DNA from: Buxus sempervirens
Taxonomy: Eukaryota > Streptophyta > Magnoliopsida > Buxales > Buxaceae
Reading direction: 5' to 3'
Assembly: GCA_947561395.2 (NCBI GenBank)
Contig: OX387183.1
Location: 34,522,853 to 34,586,852, forward strand
DNA length: 64,000 nt
Below, one piece after another: positions 47,395-58,169 of this stretch. Position numbers and translations under genes: made by a program. Numbering within the stretch: position 1 is the first letter of the stretch; each line of letters opens with the position of its first letter. Below the pieces are notes generated by a model. It was not told the origin of the DNA and did not search any database. It saw nothing but the letters and a program-made list of their open reading frames with translations.

Positions 47395-47837
47395 ACCAGT
47401 TCACCACACGTCCCTCTGGACCAAAACCAGTACCTCATGTATCTCCAGCAATTTCTCACAATTCACAACACATGTTCATTTGTAATAAAACCCTTTACTC
47501 ACACCAAAAGAATTCTTTACAATACATTTCAGAAACTTGCAACCAGTTAAAAAAACAGATGAAATAAATTCGCATTCAAGTATAGTATGTAATAACAGGA
47601 ACCTAAATCAGGTACTCCTAGGATTAGGTACAGTGAGATCATCTATCATTAACCCTGTCGAAATAATCTTGGACGCTTCTAAAATTTTCCAGAAATTCCA
47701 CTTATTATTCTCAAAGAAAATTTAATAGGGAATAATGTTTCTAAAGTCCTAAACAAATCATTAGTCAAGTGCTCGAACCCTCAGAATCATCAAAACCAGT
47801 TTAATTGGGTCAAAACTCTACATTCGGCAAATTTTAG

Positions 47838-48037
47838 GACCATGCGCTGACCTCCTGCGCTAGGTGCGAGGTTGGCGGATAGGTCGTGGGTTAAAAAAAA
47901 TAGTATGCGCATACTTAATATTGAGTGGGCGCTAGATGAGCGTGAACTTCGCGCGAGCTAGGCGCAAGCTTGGCGGATAGGAAATAAAACCTTGCTACCT
48001 CCAGTTGGCGCCAGTTAGCGCCAACTCGGCGGATACT
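47838..48037. repeat. GCGC word array in B4
   Basis: ATGCGCTGACCTCCTGCGC, GGTGCGAGGTTGGCGGATAG and GCGAGCTAGGCGCAAGC. It is close to the B1 array and related to S1. Confidence 0.8.
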
Positions 48038-48907
48038 AATTTGGAATTTTGACTCTCTGTTATTTCCAGATCTACACGACTGGCCGAACTTTTTCTCTCT
48101 GTAACAATTTCTTTAGTCTCCTAATATCCCTAGAAGACATTTAAAACACTTTTGAAATTATTCTAACCACATGTTTATTTATCTCATTCAATCTTAGAGA
48201 GAAAACCCACACTCGGACTGTCTTCTTTCCAAAAACACAAAAAACACAACATATGCATTCAGACTAATCTCACGATTCAATACGAAAACCCAGTTTTAAA
48301 ATGATGCTACTCACCTCTTGCACGCTTATATCCCAGCAACAATAATTCTTGAACCACGGCCGATCACCAATAGTCGTCCGCGTGCTTGCTAACACCACCC
48401 AGATGATCCTTTGGTCGCAAGAGGAAAAACCCTCTGAATCCTTGATCACGAACACAACAACCCAGTCGGATCTCTCACAGTTCCCTTCTCTTCCCAACGA
48501 AAACCTAGATTGCCAACTGGTAGCCGCAATCGCCAATCGCCTTCAGTTACGAGAACGAGAGTATACGAGTATTCCAAAAAGAACTAAAACCTAATTTCCC
48601 TTAAGTATTTATACCATCCATATGTAGATTGCCGCTCGACAACCTTTGAAATTCCTTGATTCCGTGTGTGCTCGCCCACCGAAATCCCTACATACACCCT
48701 CAGCTACTTAAGTTAATATGTACACATAATTAATTTAAATAAAATAATTTTTAGCTCCCTCCTTGCTGTAGGAACCACCAAAAGAGGCTCAAGTGGGGTG
48801 CACCTCCTTTCCTATACTTGTGTGGGCCTTCCCAGGGGCCCACAAAGCCTTAGCACCCTCCTAGAAGCCCAAGAACCTAAGCCCATTGGCAAAATCCAAA
48901 AATGCCA

Positions 48908-49016
48908 TTTTTTGAGCTGATCTGACAACTTAGGCCGGATCAGAATGTTGTTGTATGTAGCCGACAACTTAGGTCGGCTACAAGTGCTTCTATGTGTAGC
49001 TGACATCTCAGGTTGG
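48908..49016. promoter_or_regulatory. GTAGCCGAC/GTCGGCTAC inverted-repeat cluster in S3 3' part
   Basis: Three pairs with the same 8-base spacer type: TGATCTGAC...GCCGGATCA, GTAGCCGAC...GTCGGCTAC and GTGTAGCTGAC...GTTGGCTACAC. The spacer AACTTAGG is close to AACTCAGG in the T1 leader pair at 22993 and in S2 at 55557. Confidence 0.8.
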
Positions 49017-50011
49017 CTACACCATTGAATATTTCATTTTTGCTTTTTCTTGCTGCCATGTTATTCTTTGTGATCTTATAGCCAAACCATGGAACCTAGA
49101 CCGATCCGGTCAAATTTGATTTCAAGTGGGCCTTCCAACAGGGCCCACTAAGCCCGACAAACTTGCTTTTGCTAAACAAGGATAATCTCACTAAATGAGT
49201 GGGCCACACCATTAGAGGCCCACCAAAGCCCACTTGGGAAGCATGTTGCTTAGATTTAGGCATGGTTTGGCCGAGACCACGGGTAGGGCCTCTCGGGCCC
49301 ACTAAGCCCATTGAACCAAACAAGATTAGGGTTTTCAAACCCTAACTTAGGAAGTCTTGGGCTTTCAAGCCCAAGCCCAGGTAAAGGGCCCCAAGCCCAA
49401 AGCCTGGCCCATTTTGGCAAAGATTAATCAAATATAACTCAAGTCACTTGGCAACCATCTGTGTGGCCCGCTCGTGGGCCCACAAAGTAATCCCGGCCCA
49501 CTTGGCATGAAAATCATTTAACCTTAAACCTGAATTTCAAATAAATCAATTCATTTAACCAAAGCCCAAAGGGCCTCTCAGGTGTAGACTGAGGCCCACC
49601 AAGGGAACATGTGGGCCGCACTTGGCCCACCAAGGGGTCTGTGGGCCTTCCAACGGGGCCCACCTAATTAGACTCACTTCACTGAATAATAAAAGGATAA
49701 AAACAAGTAAAGGGACCCACACCACTTTGGCGGTCCCGCTAGACTTAATCGAAGTGAATGCTGGATTAGGAATTGGGTGACTAAGATACCGAGTTGACTC
49801 AGAACCACGAAAACCTATGGGACCCGTCATCCGATGGGGTGGACTGGGGTGTTTACGGACTTCCCCAGACCGCAACCGAGAATTTGCTTAAGAATCTCAA
49901 GCCGCAGACCAAGCCTTAATAGACAAATATAGGCACCCAGGTGTCCGCCTGCACCCCATCAGGCTGTGGCGATTCCAAATTCCCATTTTTACCCGTGAGA
50001 CCATGCGCATA

Positions 50012-52223
50012 GACAGCAGCCGCTTGGAGGAGATTAGCATGCTTCCATGGGGCCGGAAATAGTGGACAGTGGGGTGGGGAAGCATGGCAACGGGATCCCT
50101 TATTCATGATGCACAAAGTAAGACATGACGTGCAACTCAACTTCATTAATACAAGGAAAAGGGATGTTGCTGCTGCTGTCAGCAGTAGCTCTAAAGACCT
50201 TGCATGCTTACTAGTTTATCATAAAAAAACTTCTTGGGATGTTAAGAACAGCAACTACAAATGGGAGGGAATGGATCCTACTCACATATACAAAAAAATA
50301 TCAAGTAAACACATGCAAAGGAGGGATATGTTAGGGTCTACAGCTGTAGCCTTTTGGTTTGGTGAGAACAGCAGATAGGCCGGGTGGTGGGGAATCATGT
50401 TTATCACGCTTGGAGATAGCATACAAGGGGATGGGGGTGCTGCTGCTGCCTCCAGTAGCAGCTCATGGGGGCCATAACAGTGGGCTATGGGTATGGGGGA
50501 CATGCTTAAGGATCAAAACAGCAAACATATTATACAAACATGCATGGAAAACAGGTAAACAAAGCCTGCTGCACAGAAGGGGAGCAGCAACTATTATTGG
50601 AGGGTTGATCACACTAAATAGTGCTAAGTGACAAGGGAGAATGGGGTGGCTGCTGTTGTCTCCAATAGCAGCCCAAATGGGTCATACCGAGGAGGCCTTA
50701 TGGGGGAAAGAGAGCATGCATACCCAGATTGGTGTATTGGGTTGGGGGGGGGGGGGGGGGGGGGGGAGGTGCAGATGCACCTTGGTAGGTTACATAAATA
50801 CTCATGAAAATAAACAAAACATGCTGCAATCATAAGGGGATAGCAACATAAAGAGGGGGTCGTAGCATGCAAATGGGGGTATGTGCACACATACATATAT
50901 GCAAAATAGTTGACAGAGTGAGCAGGTCATGCATACACCAAGTAAAAGAGAAAGAAAAATAAACAAAGGGACTGCTGTGGTGGATGGACAGCCACTGTGA
51001 TGAGGGCTTTTAGGTGCTAGGAATGGTGCTGAACAGAGGGCATGGGTAGGGGATTGTTGTTGCTTCTAACAGCAGTCCATGAAGGCCACACCATGGAGAG
51101 CTGTAGGGGTGAGGGTTACATTTGTACATAGTACTTGGGGGATAAGCTATGCAACAAATGGACAAACCCCCTGGAATGACTGCTGTCCTTGGAGTTTTAG
51201 ACTTACTAAAATCAGCAAACATGAAAAGGGAAGGGTTCATGCGTATATGCACAAAACAGCAAGGAATGAGGGGTTAGGGGAGCATGACAGTGGACAAATA
51301 GGCAGCATATTAACACACCAAAGGAGAACATTCATGCATAGCTCAAGTATATAGGCACATATGCAAAGCTTGGTCACAAGGACTGACTGTTGTGATGGCA
51401 AACAACAACTTGCATGCAGAAGAACTTGACCACACATAGAAGAATAACAAGGGAGAAATGCTCACACGATCCTAGCATGCATGATACTACAGCAAGAGGG
51501 CCTTATGCATAAACAAAACAGTAACCATATGCATGTAAAAGCAACACAGAAACAGCCTACAATGCATCACCTATAACTTCTAGCCTGATAATATCCCCTT
51601 ATTTTACTCACTCATCCTAAAAGAATAAATCATCTAAAGAAGGGAGGAGAAGGGGGTTCATATGGGGATACATTGGATCTTCATGCTAGGGGGAACATAC
51701 TCCCCCACAAATCATCAAAACAAACCCCATTACAATGACTTGTGATTCCTCAAAGTATGGAAAACAAACCCTCATGCTTCCACGAAACCAAACATGGACC
51801 TCTTGCCTTTGGAGAATTTCGTGAAGTGTAGATGGAAAACAAATGCATGCAAGGTTAGTACTGCAGGTAGATTTGAACCAGGGGGAGCCTTGGCTCTCTA
51901 AACATCACAAAATGCATCCATTCTTATATATATGGTATAAGACATGAAGGGGATAAATACCTGGTGGTTTTTGTATTCTTTAGCGGGGTGGAGACACTTC
52001 CTTTTGCCTGGACAGCAACTGAAACCTCCTCCTTTGCAGCACCAACAGCAACCTCACTTCTTTGGCTTGGGGTTTTAAACCCTTATAGAATGTGTGTGTG
52101 AAGCCTCCTTGGAGCTTGGACAGCTGCTGGAGCTTCCTTCTTCACCACCAACAGCAAGTCTTCTTCCTTTTGATGAGATGAGGAAGAAGGGGAAGAAAGA
52201 AAAGGAGAGTTACAAGGCCTTAA
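50012..52223 (-). mobile_element. Continuation of S-type LTR S4 (minus orientation)
   Basis: Host sequence of S3 and B5. A GATACATTGGATCTTCATGC stretch near 51.67 kb is the inverse of S3 near 42.46 kb. Between 50.07 and 51.45 kb there are degenerate repeats around TGCTGCTGCTGCCTCCAGTA and similar, spaced unevenly. A minus-strand TATATAAG lies near 51.92 kb and a donor-like CAG/GTATTT near 51.96 kb. Its U3 start lies beyond B5/T2. Confidence 0.6.
50744..50766 (+). repeat. Homopolymer of 23 G
   Basis: Twenty-three consecutive G. Such runs are rare in plant nuclear DNA; length may be inexact because sequencing across poly(G) is unreliable. Confidence 0.9.
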
Positions 52224-54127
52224 TGTAAAACCCCGAATTTTCTTTAAATAATATAATTAATTAATAAATAATATCCTAGAGAATTATAATTGATGGAAAT
52301 ATTTTATTAATGTATGAGATGATATAATTAGGGGAGATCCAGAGTTGGACGCAGATCCGACCGTCCGATCATGAGATATCAAGGTATGATTAACACTTAA
52401 ATTTTAAGAGCTATGATTGGGTGTGTGTATGGAGTCTTTTGTATGTGAGATACATGGGATCAAGGAGTATATATAATAGTTTATTAACCTAAACACATAC
52501 GATTGTATTTCGCTCGTATAATTCAGCCGCAAGCGACAAACCAAACTTGAACGACTGAGCGACTGAGGAAGAAGGAGGAAGAAAGGACTTCGTTTTGTGT
52601 TCTTCATCGTCCAGAGTATTGCTGGGTGATAGAGTTCGTTGTTTAGAGAAGAGAAGGAGAAACCATCATAGAAAGAGGTAGGTGATACGGTTTTGTTCTA
52701 TTGATTTGTATTTACGTTCGTTTAATCGCAAAAGCATGTTTTTATGAGATATATTGATGTATTTAGTTTGATAATCATGTTAGAATGATATTGGACGAGA
52801 AAAGTCACGTTTTTAAAGTGTTTCTGTTCGTTTTTGGGGGATCGCCGACCTCGACTGTGCTCGGCACTAGTTATAAATTTTAGACCGCCGAAGACCGCTG
52901 GAAGACTTATCGTCGGTGACCTGTTTTGCACTACCGCCAACCACAGACCACCGAGGCAATCCTAGGCGCTCTATGCAAAATTTGCAGATTTTCGTAATTT
53001 CGAACCTGATTCAATTCCAAACTATTTTTAGACAATTTTAATGATTAATTAAGATGTTTTAAGACCAAAATAAATTATCTAATTCCCTGTTTTACAGAAA
53101 AATAAATTAGGAAGATATTTAGGACATTAGTTGCCAAACTTTGAAAGTAATCGAGAAATCTAGTTTTTGGAAAACCTAACTATTACTTAATTACTAGAAC
53201 ATCTTTAAACTACACTATAATTCAGATAATTACAGAAGGAGAATTCAGATCATAAATTCAGAACTCAGTTAACCCAAGTATTGAAGTAAATGTCAAATTT
53301 AACCTTTATATTCCGCTAGGCACCAACCCTTATAGAAATATTATATTTTAGGGAATTCTGGAGTCTAGTGGGCATAGCTGGTTATGGATCCATAGTTGTT
53401 GTTAGATAGCTAAGGGATATGTCATTTGGGTTGAGTTTCTCCCTTGTGCGACGCGCTTCCTTTGCAAGTTAGTTTGACTGGGAAGGTCCTATGTCTGGAA
53501 GGACACCCCGGTAAGCCGCTGGTGATTCCCTGTACATGTGGATAAGCAACTATCTCCATGTATTGATTCTGGTGCTGCATGCTGGTGGTACATGCCAACT
53601 CTGATGGGTACGTGTGCAATAAGTCAGTGACTACGGCTCTTGTCTAAGCTGCGCTGCATAGGACTTGAGTATCATTAGTAGCATTGCTCCTAAGCCGCAC
53701 GGTGGTATAACGATTGGTCGAGAATCATCTCAAAAGGTTTATCTATCTTTGTGAGTCCTACAATGACACTGAAATCACAAACACTTGTTATTATTATTGT
53801 ATACATGCTGGAGGAATGTGATTGAGCTATTGGCCGGATGTGACTATTTAGTGCATCCTAGCAAAGTATGAATTATGTTATTGATTGTTATATTGGATTC
53901 TTATAATAGAACTTGCTAAAATTCATCTTTAGAACTGTTTATCATACTGTTTTGTATTCATGATTGATACGAATGATTATACGACCCTGATTAGTTGATG
54001 TTGCTTAACCGTGCATGAACTATTATTTTACTTATATTAACTGTTTAATCATGCATGTGTTACCTACTGGGATATTCGTATCTCATCCTACTTTTATTTC
54101 ATTTTTCAGCTGATAGGCGAGAGGAGG
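52224..54127 (+). mobile_element. LTR B5 (TGTAAAACCCC family), cut by T2
   Basis: Starts TGTAAAACCCCGAATTTTC. It matches B3 near GATCC-GAGTT-GACGCAGATC and carries a CCG word block at 52838-52970. It stops at 54127, where T2 begins, in a part corresponding to the GGAGAGGACG region near the end of B3. The other part should lie right of the window. It is older than T2. Confidence 0.75.
52838..52970. repeat. CCG/GCG word block in B5
   Basis: GATCGCCGACCTCGAC, GACCGCCGAAGACCGCTG and GGCAATCCTAGGCGCT, paralleling B3 at 43668-43806. Confidence 0.75.
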
Positions 54128-54224
54128 TGTAGACACCCCAAATTGCATTACAAAATGAGAAAATAATAAAAACATGTAATTAGAGCTTAAAACAGGTCAA
54201 AAATGCATAAAAATTGAATAAACA

Positions 54225-54345
54225 GGCTTTGCCCGTATTCTATTCACGGGCCGGTCGTGCTCGAAATCAATCTACGGTCAGGTGCGCCCGTGGAAACTAT
54301 ACGGTCACCGTTGGACCGTAGTGCATTTACGGTCACTAAAGACAC
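54225..54345. promoter_or_regulatory. GCCCGT/ACGGGC and ACGGTC cluster in T2 U3
   Basis: A perfect pair GCCCGT...ACGGGC with an 8-base spacer at 54231-54250, followed by TACGGTC, ACGGTCACCG, GGACCGTA and ACGGTCAC. Allowing for S2, it lies about 190 bases upstream of the T2 TATA box. The stem word recurs in the T2 leader (60558-60695). Confidence 0.75.
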
Positions 54346-55554
54346 GTGCGAGTTTTGTCCTTCTCTCGATTTCCGAGCTTTATCTTTAGTCCAATATATC
54401 TTTAAATGAGCGAATTAAGTATTTTATTCGCTGAAGCCACCTTGGTTGGCTATGGATGGGCATTATCTCTGTATTTCACTCTATCTTAAAGACCAGGCTG
54501 TGCGCACCCCGATTTCGGTCGCACGACGAGGCACACGCAAAACGATGCGTGCCTCGGGATTTGTTTGGAGTCGCCACTGCCTGATGGGGTGCAGGCAGAC
54601 ACCTGGGTGCCTAAGTTCTTCTGCTAAGGGTTTTGGTCTGCGGCTTTTGAGATTCTAAGTAGAGGCTCGGTTGCGGTCTGGGGAAGTCCGTAGACACCCC
54701 AGTCCACCCCGTCAAATGACGGGTCCCATAAGTTTCCTTGGTTTGAGTCAACTTTGGTCTCTCACTCACCTGATTCCTATTCTAGCATGTGATTTGATTA
54801 AGTCTGGCGGGACCGCCAAAGTGGTGTGGGTCCCTTTACTTGATTTTATCTTCTTAATTAAAGTGATGTGGGTCTGACTGGGCGGGCCCCGTTGGAAGGC
54901 CCGCGGATTCCTTGGTGGGCTTGGTTGAGCCCACGTGTCCCTTGTGGGCCTCGGTCTAGCCTAAGAGGCCCTTTGGGCTTTGGTTCAAGTGAATTGATTT
55001 TATTTAAATTCCAAGTTTGGTTAAATTTGATTTTTCATGCAAAAGATGAGTCTGGGTTGCTTTGTGGGCCCGTGAGTGGGCCACACAGTGGGTTGCCAAG
55101 TGATTTCAGATTATCTTGATTAGCCTTTGCAAAAATGGGCCAAGCATTGGGCTTGGGGCCCTTTACCTGGGCTTGGGCTTGAAAGCCCAAGACTTCTTGA
55201 GTTAGGGTTTTGGCATCCTAACCTTGGTTGGGTTCATGGGCTTAGTGGGCCCGATAGGCCCTGCCCGTGGTCTCGGCCAAACCACGTCCTACTTTAAGCA
55301 TGCATGGCCCAATTAGGGCTTGGGTGGGCCTCAAGTGGTATGGCCCACCCAAATATTTTATTTATCTTAGTTAAGCAAAATAAATTGGTTGGGCTTGGTG
55401 GGCCCCGTTGGAAGGCCCACAAGTGAATCCAATTAGACCAGAGTGGTCCAAGTTCCATTTTGGGTGACCCAGAAACCCTACTGGTTCACTCGGTTTGATT
55501 AAAAGATCCTAAAAATAACATAAAACAAAGAATATACAAAAAATGACATTTCCA

Positions 55555-55710
55555 CAGTGTAGTCGACCTGAGTTGTCGGCTACACACAGAAGCCCATGTA
55601 GTCGGCCTGGGGTGTCGGCTACACACAGAAATGCATGTAGCCGACCACCAAGGTTGGCTACAAACAAAAATCTACTGATCCGACTTGAGTTGTCGGATCA
55701 GTCTAAAAGT
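55555..55710. promoter_or_regulatory. GTAGCCGAC/GTCGGCTAC inverted-repeat cluster in S2
   Basis: Four pairs: GTAGTCGAC...GTCGGCTAC, GTAGTCGGCC...GTCGGCTAC, GTAGCCGAC...GTTGGCTAC and GATCCGAC...GTCGGATC. It occupies the same relative LTR place as 48908-49016 in S3 and uses the same stems. Confidence 0.85.
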
Positions 55711-56939
55711 GGTCTTTTTTGGGATTTTTTCCAAGTGGGCTAGCTTTTGGGGCTTCCCAACTCCCTGGCAGCAAGCAAGTGAAGCAAATAAAGTTCATCT
55801 AAGCAACAAACAAGATGCATGCCTTAGATCCTAGTGAGTATGTGCATGTGCACGTGCATGACCATACTTTATATGAACAAAGTTGTAGCCAAGGAAGATG
55901 GGGATCCTTGCAGGGGGCTAATGCACATGAACATGCTTGGTGTGTGTTTGTGAGGAAAAGTGAAAAAAAGGGGGGTAGGTCACCATTCCAGCAGCAACTA
56001 AAAGAGGTCACAATGGGTGGTATGGGAAAAAAACATGCTTCCAAGATACATGTTAATAAAGAACCTAAATCTGAACAAGTAACCATGATGCAAAATGACA
56101 TACTTAAACACACATGAAACCAAGATGCAAAGCCAAACAAGAGAAGGGATGAGAGGGGGAGTTAATGGGGTACAAAGGAATAGAAAATGAAGGGAACAAA
56201 CTCCCCATTCGAATGGGATAAATCAGTAGCAAAATAGGACTCTAAAAACCATTAAGAACATATGCAAGGTGATCCTCTTCCTCCCTTGAGGCCGACCATG
56301 TGTCTTCCCCTTACCATGGGATTTTTCTTGTGCAAAATGGAGAAGAAAAAGTAGAGGAGAAAGACATTAACATGCTAGGAGAAGAAGAAAATAACATGCT
56401 AAAAATGGATGACACTCCAACTTGCGGGTTCTCCTTCTCCCTTCTAAGTTAGAATACTTTCCTCTTACCATAGGAAGTATTTCTCATGGAAGAAATGGAA
56501 AGAAAGAAGAAGGAGATGAGGTAGAGGAACAAAATATAGCAAAATAGTGAAACATGCTCACAATCTATTCCTTTTCATATATGTTAAACAAAAAGTATCA
56601 AGGAAGCTTACCTTGGGTTGAATAACTCCCTTGGACAAGTGTGGAAGCCTCTTGACGGCTTGGACAGCACCTTGGAGGCTTCTTCTTGGGCTCCAACAGC
56701 ACTTCCTTGCTTCCTCCTTGGTTGCAAGTGGAAGGAGAAGAGATGGGGAAGGGTTTGAAGGTGTGTATTGGAGAGGAAAGGTTGAAGGAGGTGGTGTGAG
56801 CTTGGGAGATGGAGAGGGGCTTGTGGGAGAGATGAAGAGAACTTGGGAGAGAGGTTGGAGAAGAAGAAATGGGTGAGCCAAAAAATGAGCTCCTCCATAC
56901 GTATGGGGCTCCATGGGGCTTTTATTATGTTGATTATGA

Positions 56940-57350
56940 TGGGTGAATGCATATGATGCATGCATGGGGAAAAAGTGTTTGGAGGAGAGAGAGAGAGAGA
57001 AGGATGCATGAGGTGGTGCATGCATGGATGATGCATAGGGGATGCACATGGGGAACACTAATCATGAGGGAGAGAGAGAGAGGTGCATGCATGATGCATG
57101 CATGGGTGATCATGGGGGGAAGAGAGAGAGAGAGAGAGGTGTATGCATGATGCATGCATGGATACTCATGAGGGAGAGAGAGAGAGAGAGAGAGAGGTGC
57201 TTGCATGCATGATGCATGGGGATGCACATGGGGAACAAGAATTTATGAAGGAGAGAGAGAGAGGGAAACGATGTGGTGGGGAATTAAGCATGTGGGGGAT
57301 GAGTTATGGAGGAGAGAGAGGGAGAGAAAGATGTGGTGGGGAATTAAGCA
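56940..57350. repeat. (GA)n plus CATGCATG minisatellite in S2 U3
   Basis: About six units combine a GAGAGA run with one or more GCATGCATG / ATGCATGCAT palindromes. It lies directly upstream (minus sense) of the probable S2 TATA box. CATGCATG is the plant RY element bound by B3-domain factors. The LSLSL-rich open frames on the minus strand are by-products. Confidence 0.9.
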
Positions 57351-58161
57351 TGTGGGGGTGATTTTCTTGGTAATTGTAGATTAGTCCCTGAGCTATTTTA
57401 ACATCAACTTGCTATTCACATATTTGCCCCTAGATAATTACAGATATGTCATCAGATATTTTTGACTGTCCTGATTATTTACGGATTTGCCCCTAGACAC
57501 CTTTTTCTGCTGTTTTCTCTGCTGTTTTTGCCACGTGGGCAGTTTTTAGGGTTTATTGTTTTGCTCATAACTTATTATCCGGAACTCCGATTCGAGCAAA
57601 CTCAGTTGCATTGGAATCGTGTCAAGATGACCTGTCCACTAGGACAAGCTTAAGCAGCTGTTCTGGGGTTTAGCAGAAAGTCAATTTCTGCTCCCCCTCA
57701 AGTTTGACCGGTTCATGTCTTCTTCATCCGGACCCCGATTTGGGCAAACTCAATTGCGTTAGAACCGTATCGGAGCCCTCTATCCCATGACCTAGGGGTA
57801 AGCCTCTGGATCGGATTTTAGCATAAAGTCAACTTTTGGCTCTGCTCAAGTTTGACCGCCTGCAGAACTTTCATCCGGACTCCGATTCCTGCAAACTCAG
57901 TTGCGCTGGAATCGTGTCGAGATTCTCTATCCAATGATATAAAGCAAGGTGGCCAAATATCACTTAATCAAAAAGTCAACTTTTTGTCCCCTCGGGGTTT
58001 GACTTTCTGCCAGGGTTTTGAGCTGTTTTGCTGTCTTTTAGCACATTTTTTTGTTTTCTTATTTTCTTTTCTTTTCTTGTTTTTTCTTTTTTGGTTTGAT
58101 CAAAATTTGGGTGCTTACACAGGCCATATCCTTCTGGACCAGCCTTGCCCCTAGGTGTGTC

Positions 58162-58169
58162 TATAAATA
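58162..58169 (+). promoter_or_regulatory. TATA box of T2 5' LTR
   Basis: TATAAATA, followed about 100 bases later by ATCCAG/GTAAGTCC. The layout is the same as in T1 and T3. Confidence 0.8.

Larger units (their letters stand above)
44851..48754 (-). mobile_element. LTR B4 (TGTAAAACCCC family), holding G1
   Basis: Begins TGTAACGCCCCGGATCCG at 44851 and is close to B1 along its length, with landmark blocks in the same order. A minus-strand TATAAATA lies near 48610. The right border is estimated from where similarity to B1 gives way to S3 sequence, and no clean target duplication was found. Without G1 it is about 2.3 kb. Confidence 0.75.
37968..50011 (+). mobile_element. Solo LTR S3 (S-type), holding B2, B3 and B4
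   Basis: Starts TGTCAGCACCTCATTTTTGC at 37968. Its 3' part (48760-50011) carries the S landmarks in plus orientation: GGCCCCAAGCCC near 49385, CACCCCATCAGGCTGTGGCG near 49962. 5-bp duplications GACAG lie at 37963-37967 and 50012-50016. Three B-type LTRs interrupt it; without them it is about 3.4 kb. It lies inside another S-type LTR (S4) in the opposite orientation. It is older than B2, B3 and B4. Confidence 0.8.
54499..58119 (-). mobile_element. Solo LTR S2 (S-type)
   Basis: 3621 bp. On the minus strand it starts TGTAAGCACCCAAATTTTG and ends GGGGTGCGCACA; perfect 5-bp duplications CAGGC lie at 54494-54498 and 58120-58124. Landmarks shared with S1 and S3 include GGAGTCGCCACTGCCTGATG, CTTGGGGCCC, and U3 phrases CATCCGGACTCCGATTCCTG and AAGTCAACTTTTGGCTCTG. 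A minus-strand TATA-like ATAATAAAAG lies near 56924 and a donor-like CAAG/GTAAGC near 56611. It is younger than T2. Confidence 0.93.

Noticed and set aside
49555-50146. Minus-strand frames with GPLEGPQTPWWAK-like words
   Set aside because: Similar frames recur in S-type LTRs because of the GGCCCAC-rich sequence; they are LTR by-products.
56558-57361. Long open frames with LSLSL and MHHAC words
   Set aside because: By-products of the GA/CATGCATG minisatellite in S2.
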